Assembly: GCA_013423325.1 (NCBI GenBank)
Contig: BLJB01000147.1
Location: 186,001 to 250,000 of the forward strand
Source of the DNA: Usnea hakonensis
Taxonomy: Eukaryota; Ascomycota; Lecanoromycetes; Lecanorales; Parmeliaceae
Length of the DNA stretch: 64,000 bases
Direction: 5' to 3'
The notes below the pieces were generated by a model. It was not told where the DNA came from, searched no databases, and saw nothing but the letters and a program-made list of their open reading frames with translations. This document shows, piece by piece, positions 56,413 through 64,000 of this stretch (positions are counted from its first letter, which is position 1; each line of letters starts with the position of its first letter). The position numbers and the translations under genes were made by a program.

Positions 56413-59400
56413 ATGCTGAGCTGTAGTAAAAATCAGCAAATCAAAACATACTATTACCGGCTATTGTTCATGTGGCTGTTGGCGGCAGCATCACTGGCAT
56501 ACAGTATACTGAGCCAACTCACTGCCCGCACACAGATCCATGCGCCGCGGGCTGTCGAGAGCCGACGTCGTACAAGTCCAAAAGGACAGCATTTTCCTCC
56601 CCTGGTTGCGATGATAGCTCGCAAAGATACTCCAGCACCCTTTGTGCAGCGCCCAGACGCTCCACGACCTCCAAGCGTCACTTCTGCAGCCTCAAACGCA
56701 ACATCCAATGAGCCGCCTCCTCAAACCCCCAAAAATAAGATTATGGCAAAGCGTGCATCCAAGCAGGCGCATCGAGCGCCACGTGAGACACATATGGAAG
56801 ATCATGCAAGGGGCGCTGCAGAACAAAAGATGAGAGATGACAGAATTTCGCATGATCTGTCTATAACGAAAAACAATGGCCGGCATTCCCTGGTGGATAA
56901 CATGCTCATGTCCCTCAACCCTGATCAGCCCAAATCCTTTTCTCCGCCAACCCGACCCCCACCCTTCTCAGCAAGCTCAGATCTGATCTCGAGGCCAAAG
57001 AGTCCATCCCCACATTTGCGCTCCGCCTCTCTCACTTCCGAATTCACTTTTCCTTCCGACGACTCGCCAAACCTACACTCTGGTCATCCTCCGCGCGGGC
57101 GCCGGAGTCATAGCGGCTCGACCTTTCAATCCGGGCTCGGCCGAATTGACAGTCTCCATGGTGAAGGTGATGCAGCTGAACGAACGGGAGGAAAGGTCGT
57201 CCGCACACAGTCGGTATCACTCGGTGGTAGGAGGAGTAACAAGAGCAGTGGTTCATCCAGTGTAGACCTAGGCAGGATGGGAGGACCGTCAAGATTTCCA
57301 CATGCGTTGAAGCGACGTTCGGCAAGCTTCGATCAGGGAGAAAGGATTCGGATCCCACATTCGGCAGCAAGCTCTGCCAGGCAAGCAACGCCACCACTAC
57401 CAAATAGTCGCTCTCAGCCGATAATCTACAATGATCACGATGCCGCACCGAACCCTACCATACCTGGAGGGCCTCGGAAAGACAAAGCCTCTGGGTATCC
57501 ATTTCACGAACAACCACAAGCCTCCCCACATCAGCAGAGAGCCAGCAAGACGTCATCAAGAAGCCAGCCACCCAGGAAAAAGAAGGGTGACTCGACTGGG
57601 AGAGACACACAAGTGCCATCAAATAGCACTACATATGCAGCATCCCGACGGGCCTCAAGACAGATCAGTCCTATGCCAACGTTCTTGAGGTCGCGAAATA
57701 CAAGCCCTGCGAGACAGTATTCCGAGCCTCTCATGACACAAAGACTGGAAGCAGCCGCTCCACGGACCTTACAGTCGAAAGAGCTTATGAAGGAGCGGCC
57801 CGGGTTCTTCAGAAGAATGTTTGGATCATCAAAGGACTCAGCGCCTACGACAAACGACCTTCAAGCAACTCAATTTCCTCCAAACCGGGTCCATGCGAGA
57901 GGAGGGAGCCGAGATGGTTTCTCAACGCCACACAAGCTTTCGAAAGCAGCTGCACCATTGGAGGTGTTGCATGCTCCACCAGAAAGCATTCATCCACCTC
58001 TGACCAAGAAACATTCTTCATTCTTCAGACGGCGGAAAAAGTCCTTGTCTGACGAAATGCCACCTCCATTACTTCCGCTGAACGTCAAGTCTCACCGTCC
58101 TCCTCTCTCTGACCCAACCGATCAAAGTCCTACGAGTAGTCTACGCCAAGTTATGAATCCTTTTCTTGACGACCCGATGCGTTCCAACGCCCAACAGTTT
58201 GCCGGTACGACAGGTGGTGATTTTGCTCCTCCACACACTCACACCCTACAAGCCAAAGGGTCGATTGAGCCAATCAAACAAGATTACGATCCAGGAAATG
58301 ATGCTGGATTTAATCATCCTCTTAGCAAAGCTCGGGACCTCTCTACGTCGAGGCGGGAAGGCATTGTCGAGAGAGTGCACCCCACACCTGATGACAGAAC
58401 TTCCTCGAGACCTCACGACAATTCTTTCTTACATGATGATAGCAGCAATGAGACGAAGATACCTGGAGCAGCTGATGATGTTCAGCTCGCGCGCCAAGGT
58501 ACTGTGAATCTTGATCAACCGCCACCCAGCTCCCGTGGCTCCACGTCAACGCGGAGAGAGAATGCACGATCTCGCTCCAAGCCGAAAGTCTCTGCTGAAT
58601 CACTGCCCAAGCGCTCGATCGACTCTCCAAGAAACCGAAATCTGCCCCCTACACGCAACAACAATTTGTCACCCTCGCGGCGTGCTGCTCATGCAGTTCC
58701 TGCAAAGTCCGAGCCAAGGGAATGGCTCACGCCGTTGCAAATGACACCCAGCAAGAACCATTCGTCTCCCTCCGAATCTTCAAAAACATCGAACCACTCT
58801 CAGCGCATGTGGCTGCAGCCTGACAGTCCTGAGCAAACGTTGCGCAAGCAGGATGAGCCTGCCCCCACAGACGCCACCCAGGTCTCCCCTGTTAGTGACT
58901 ATCATTCCGCTTCTTCGGTTCAGAGCGCGTCAAGACCAAGTGATATTCATTTCCCGGAGCCTACACTGGAGGACGAAGCCCACAATCTTAGTGTGGAAGT
59001 TGATCCAAGTAAACCGACTGAAGCCGATTGTGCGCAGGCTAAGCAAATATATGACGGGGAAGAAAGTCTGGTGAGTAAGCCAACTGCAGCAGCTTGGCTT
59101 GGAGAACCAGGTCCCGAACGTATGCGTGTGCGACAGGCCTACCTGGAGCTCTTCGACTGGCAGAATCTCAATATCCTCGCTGCTCTGCGGGGCTTGTGCG
59201 GTAAACTTTACCTAAAAGGCGAAGCGCAGCAGGTGGACCGTATCTTGGATGCTTTCTCTAATCGTTGGTGTGCTTGCAACCCTAGCCACGGATTCAAAGC
59301 TACAGGCATGTCCGACCCCAACTGATACCGAGTTTAAATTCGCTCATCTAACAGTCCTGCAGATGTTGTGCATACAATCTGCTACTCCGTCTTGTTGCTC

Positions 59401-61383
59401 AATACTGACTTGCATCAAGCAGAGATTGAGACTAAGATGACGCGTCAGCAGTTCCTAAAAAATATTCTGCCAACCATTCGTCGTGTAGTAACCGATGCTG
59501 CCCCCGATGGTTTCACTAACAACCGTGCGTCTACGCTGCCTCCTGTGCGGCCATGGGTAGACTCTTCGCACTCCACTGGGAAGGCGCCAACATTAATTGA
59601 AACCCGCGAAGCGCGGCGATCATTTGAGGGCCAGAGGCCGCTCTGCCGATTGTCCCAGCGACCATCTGATCAAACGGTATATACCTCGACTCCGTTTACA
59701 CAAATTGACTATGCGAGTTCTCAAGGCGACAGCGGCCCTTTTGTAAAAAGCGGGTTTCATGGCAAATTGAGTACTTGGGAGAACCAGGTCGAGGTTATTC
59801 TCAAGGATTTCTATGTTTCCGTTCGTCAACAACCTTTACCTCTCCATGGAAGCGAGTCCAATGAATTTTCTCCGCAAACACCGCATACATCGAATAGTCT
59901 TTCCGCCATGACCAACAGCATGCTCCGCCGCACACCTAGCATGCTTAGCAAAGCGGGTTCGGAGAATACCAGCCACGGACGGGGGCGGCAAGGGTCGGAG
60001 CAGCGTCTCGGCACAGGGAGATGGCAGTCGAAGAACAGGTCTAGACCACGTCTCTATCCGGCTTCCACGTCTGGAACTTTAGCCTCGAGCCGGCGGTCCA
60101 GTATAGATGAGCAGTCCTCCGTCACAAGCCCTTCTATCACCAGTGCTTGGAGCAAATTTTCATCTTTCGGCAAGACCCATACGAATATGTCCATCGATTC
60201 TCTCGCATCGAACTACCCCCAAGGCGATTATCAACAATCCATTGGATTCGCTAATGCATTGAGCCAAGCTATTATACGCGAGGAGGGTACAGCGGTCGAG
60301 GAAGAGACTCTTCGTGCTGCTCCGCTTCTTGAAGACGAGAGCTTGGAGCTTGCTGGTGCGCCATGGGCGAAGGAAGGCATCCTGAAGCACAAGCATCATC
60401 TTGACTCCGTTGAGAAGAAAGCCAAGGATAGAAATTGGGTTGAAAGCTTCGCCGTCATTGAGAAAGGCTACCTGCGCCTATTTTCTTTCAGCATGAACGC
60501 CAAATCTCTTCGTCAAAAAGCCAAAAACCGAAAGGCTCCCGGTGGTGTTGTTGGCGGAGGTAATTGGGCAGATAGTGCCGAGACCCTTGGCACCTTCCTG
60601 CTTCGCCAAACCATTGCCAGCGGTCTTCCAGCCCCTGGCTATTCCAAGGCTAGACCTCATGTTTGGGCACTCACACTGCCTACGGGCGCAGTCCATTTGT
60701 TCCAAGTAGGCACACCAGAGATTGTCAAAGAGTTTGTGTCAACGGCCAATTACTGGAGTGCACGTTTGTCGAAAGAGCCAATGGTAGGCGGTGTCAGCAA
60801 TATAGAGTACGGCTGGGGAGATTCTGTCATTGATACTACTTTCTTCAACATCGACAAGAGCTCATCATTCTCCATCGTGGGCAGCTCAGGACCGAGACCG
60901 AGTTTGCAGAGCTCGATTAGAAGCGCAAGAAGTTCGATGGACCAGGGGAACTATAAGCCAAGACTACCTGGAGATAGAGCTGTGATTGCTGATTGGACAC
61001 CGCCGCAACAAAGCATGGTCGCCAGTGTACTGATGGAAGTTGATCAGCTCAAAGCGTTGCTCACTTACGTGAAGAATATTGACGAAGACCTGACCAGGCA
61101 CAATAGCCTTCGGGGTCCAATGCTACTGGCTGTAAGTGCCTCTTTCAATTCCCCGACACGGAACGAGGTTCCATCACTAACAATTGTGTAGTACTCGTCT
61201 CGTCACGCGAACTATGCGAAAGCAATGGCCAATTGGGAACGCAAGTCGGCTTATCTACTGCATGAGATTATCAAATTCAAGAAATACATCGATTGCTTGC
61301 AAGATGCACAGGTGCAGAAGGAGAAGATCTACGCCGCAAGAGGTGACGCGGCACCTGTCGGAAATTTAGGCGCTGGAGAGTGA
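56413..61383 (+). CDS. Sec7-PH Arf guanine-nucleotide exchange factor (Syt1-like)
   Basis: Three exons, 56413-59305, 59363-61131 and 61192-61383, give 1,617 residues from the first ATG. Residues 1-~860 are a disordered Ser/Pro/Arg-rich region. The Sec7 domain (~870-1040) has RQAYLELFDWQNLNILAALR, LYLKGEAQQVDRILDAFSNR with the catalytic glutamic finger (Glu937), and DVVHTICYSVLLLNTDLH across the first intron. A PH domain lies at ~1300-1435 (KEGILKHKHHLDSVEKKAKD, then WVESFAVIEKGYLRLFSF). A C-terminal helical segment with YSSRHANYAKAMANWERKSA follows. The Sec7 domain stimulates GDP release from Arf at Golgi or plasma membrane, and PH binds phosphoinositide. The start is uncertain: the first ~66 residues are hydrophobic and unconserved, and ATG 56611 (MIARKDTPAP) is a plausible real start. 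The first intron uses a GC donor. Confidence 0.92.
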
Positions 61384-62777
61384 GAGTCGACTCGGAAATG
61401 AAGACATTTTGAATTGGGACTCTGGGAGTTCCGGATTGTGCAATGGGATACCCAGGGATGGAATGTTGCGTGGTGTTTGGGTTGCAAATTGTTGAGATGT
61501 ACGTTCTCGGTTCGCGAGGATTATAACTCCCTTCCCTCAAACAAGTTCTTTTGCGTTTTAGCGTTTCGGCGTGGTGCTTGCTATGCTTGCCATTTTTTTT
61601 ATTTTTTTTTATTTTTTCGGATGATGATATCTTGCTTGCGAAGAGCTCGCAGCAGGCGGATCTTTTTGACTTCTTTTAATTATCTTCCTAGATGTTGTAT
61701 TATTAGAGGCTCGAGGCCGTTACCTTACTTTGCAAGAAACGTTGATATCCTTTCATCTTCATCCCACTTCCCCCCCCCCTTCTTTCTTTTCATCTTCTTC
61801 CCTCTCTCCTCTTCTTCCTCCCCTCTCCTTCCCCCCCTTCCATTAAAGGCTGGAAGGTAAGTAGGTAAATCATGCTTGAGGGCGGGAAATATCTTTTCCC
61901 TTCCCTCCTTATCTTCTTTTCCTTCCCCCTTTATCTTCCGGGGGTTTGTGGGTTTGTGGGTTTGTGGAGGGGGGGTTTGGTGGGTTTGTGGGGTTGTGGG
62001 AGTTGGGGGAAAGAGGGGGTGGTGTGTGTGGGTTTGTGCTTGAGTATTGAGGATTGAGGAAAGTGTGGTGGTGTATTGAGGATTGAGGAAAGTGCGGTGG
62101 TGTACTGAGGAAAGTGTGGGGTTGTGGGTTTCTGGGTTTCTGGGGCGGGGGTTTGTGATTGAGTATTGAGGAAAGTGGTGTGTGTGGTGTGGTGGTGTGT
62201 GGAGGGAGGGAAGTGGTGTGTGAGGAGAAGGGGGAGGAAGGGGACGCAGTCCCGGGGGTGGGGGGGGCTGGAGGGCTCGCTTTGAATATTCGACGATTTT
62301 CTGTTCTGTTCTTTAAGTGTTTTACTGTCTTTACTGGCTGGTGGGGTGAGGGAGAGGAGGGTTCGTGAATTTGGGGTTGGGTGGTAGGTGGTCATGTCCT
62401 TATCTGGAATGTTTTGTTTTGTCTTGTTTTGGTTTGTTTGAGATGCTGCGTTTTTTGTTTTTTTGTTTTTTCTATTGGGACTTGGGTAGGTAAGGAAGGA
62501 AGGGAGGAAGGGTATTTGTGTGGTGTTGTGTTGGGTTGTGGGTTGTGGTTTGTGGGTTGATGGGTGAGGGTGGGGTTTGACTTGCAAGCTTTGGAGGGAG
62601 TTTGAAGGAGAGGATGGATTTGGGGTAATGGCGGATATATTCGTTTCGGGTTATGTGATAGCTTATTTGCTTCCTCACACGTTTCCCCCCCCCCCCCCCT
62701 TTCCCCCCCCCCTNNTGCTTTTTTTCTTCCCCACACGTTTCCCCCCCCCCCCCCTTTTCCTCGCCCGATGAACAACC
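61384..62777. other. low-complexity, strand-skewed intergenic DNA
   Basis: From ~61740 to 61850 the plus strand is pyrimidine-rich (long CT/C runs). From ~61935 to 62590 it is G/T-only for long stretches, with repeated GGGTTTGTGG and GTATTGAGGA(TTGAGGA)AAGTG words. Minus-strand frames here are Pro/Thr/His-rich artefacts of this skew. No gene supported. Confidence 0.7.
62714..62715. other. two-base N gap in a C-homopolymer region
   Basis: NN sits between two near-identical stretches, each CACACGTTTC followed by ~14 C and then TTT. It looks like an unresolved homopolymer or a short collapsed/duplicated join rather than biology. Confidence 0.95.
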
Positions 62778-64000
62778 TCAAAGCGACCCATCGCCCTCCA
62801 CCCCCATCCTCGAAGTATGCCAATCCCCCGCCGCCCATCTCTCCTTCTCGAAATCCACCAACGTCGCCCTCTCATCCGGACCCAAACGATACACCACCGA
62901 ATGCCACGCCTCTGCACTCCTCGCCCCCTTCCCGGCAGAGACCAAACACATCTGCGCCGCGCGAAGCTTACCCTTACTCAAGAAGCTGAGCGCGTCGCCT
63001 ACGATGACGGCTGCGGAGCCCTGGGGCGGACTGATGGGGATATAGCGAGGTGTGGATTTCGGTTCTCGCGGGTTGGCGGGGCGCAAGAGGTGGAGGGTTG
63101 GGGGCGGGTGGAAGAGGATGAGGAAGGTGCCGGGGTCGGTGTGCGGGGCGACGTTGTCGGCTTGGGTGAGGGTTGTGGGGTGGCATTTGGCGAGGATGAG
63201 GGAGGAGAGGTTGGAGTGGTCGTTTGTGTGGGCGCGGCGGAGGTCTTTATTCGAGAGGGCGACGGCGAGGTGGTCGAGGAGGCTTAGACCGATGAAGTGG
63301 AACCGCGCGATGGAGTAGAAGTCGAAGAGTCTATCGAAGATGAGGGGGGGGAGGTGGGTGCGGAAATGGGCGGGGTCGTCGACTACGTTGCCGGTGATCT
63401 GGTTTGGGGAAGGCGTTAGGGGGAATGGAGTGGTAGAGAGCGAGGAAGGCGTACGAGCCAGTCTTCTTCCAGAGTGTGGTCTCCGTCGAGTGCTCCATGG
63501 AACTTGCCAGCCCCTTTGTACCTGTAGAGATCTTGAGCCAGTGCACAGATGTTGTGTTGATCAACATACCCTGTCGTACCAAGTGGCAAGATTTGATCAA
63601 TCTCAAAGCCCAATTTGTCTATGTCTGAAAAGGTATGCAGCTCCTTGGAAGCTCCCAAATACTTTGCGGTGTTGAGCTCGTCTAATGGGATCTGGGCGTC
63701 TTGGCCAGTCATATCGAGGTAGAAGACTCCGTCATGGCGACATGCTCTAAGATGCTTTAGCAAAAATAAGCCTTGCGTTGAGTCGAGCCGGGAATGGTCA
63801 AAAGCGATCTTGTGCTACGCAAAAGTGTAGGAATCAGATTGATGAGATGGAAAGCACCTACTGGCTCATCATCACTTTCGCAGCCGCAAGATTGCGAAAT
63901 AGACCGTGATAGGATACGATGGTAATCTTTGCGTTACGCCCTTGGCAAGCCGCAACATTTGCCTCCCATGAAGATGGTTCACTGTTTCTAGAAGTCGCTG
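62778..64000 (-). CDS. isopenicillin-N-synthase-like 2OG-Fe(II) oxygenase, 5' part off the window
   Basis: The minus strand carries the C-terminal part of an IPNS/clavaminate-synthase-like oxygenase ending at TGA 62778-62780. The N-terminal domain segment LLKHLRACRHDGVFYLDMTG and LYRYKGAGKF (63500-63830) lead to VAPHTDPGTFLILFHPPPTL with the proximal iron ligands His and Asp. Then come SAAVIVGDALSFLSKGKLRA and a C-terminal EAWHSVVYRLGPDERATLVD. The reading frame changes between GDHTLEEDW (~63440) and QITGNVVDDPAHFR (~63400), so an intron or lesion lies there that I could not resolve. Two expected residues are missing: the distal iron His normally after GGxL (here AAQMCLV) and the 2OG-binding Arg of R-x-S (here WHS). 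The gene continues past 64000; activity is doubtful. Confidence 0.65.

Noticed and set aside
61931..62587. 218-codon Pro/Thr/His-rich minus-strand ORF
   Set aside because: Produced by the G/T-only plus strand; no gene-like codon use or motif.

Overview
The window is nuclear DNA from a filamentous ascomycete (Pezizomycotina-type). Genes are split by short 40-100 nt GT-AG introns, occasionally GC-AG, often with CTAAC/CTGAC-like branch points. The products are fungal families: a Pth11-like rhodopsin-family receptor, DUF4246, an App1-type phosphatase, and a GGA adaptor with an ascomycete layout. There are no bacterial operons, Shine-Dalgarno sites or CRISPR arrays. I cannot place genus or species.

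Layout. (1) 0.4-7.7 kb holds scattered genes: a DUF1772 membrane protein, a small coiled-coil protein with a mitochondrial-type N-terminus, a seven-TM Pth11-like receptor in six exons, and a HAD-type haloacid dehalogenase. (2) 7.7-32.4 kb is a gene-poor, repeat-rich accessory island. It contains three copies or fragments of a ~440 bp MITE-like repeat (two complete, in opposite orientation, 11 kb apart), a decayed Crypton-like tyrosine recombinase, a nearly perfect 314 bp fold-back palindrome, and a 2 kb element with ~164 bp terminal inverted repeats enclosing a 17 bp minisatellite. It also has at least six families of local tandem duplication and several decayed ORFs whose in-frame stops are all of the CAA/CAG-to-TAA/TAG kind, as expected from RIP. 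One intact two-TM ORF and an AlkB-like oxygenase fragment also lie here. (3) 32.4-61.4 kb is a gene-dense, conserved block: LEA-like mitochondrial protein, DUF4246 protein, App1-like phosphatidate phosphatase, mitochondrial enoyl-CoA hydratase, a ~1,100-residue helical protein, GGA adaptor, TSR3, FHA protein (SNIP1/Pml1 type), UNC-50/Gmh1, a small zinc-finger protein, and a Sec7-PH Arf exchange factor. (4) 61.4-64 kb is GT-rich low-complexity DNA with a 2-base N gap, then the 3' part of an isopenicillin-N-synthase-like 2OG oxygenase gene that runs off the right edge.

Functional links are those of a core genome rather than a cluster. GGA, UNC-50/Gmh1 and the Sec7-PH protein all belong to Arf/Golgi trafficking. 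TSR3 and the FHA protein act in rRNA maturation and pre-mRNA splicing/retention. The hydratase and LEA-like protein are mitochondrial. Exon-intron structures were worked out by reading the frame across each junction and asking whether the spliced phase restores the family sequence; start codons and unconserved ends remain predictions.
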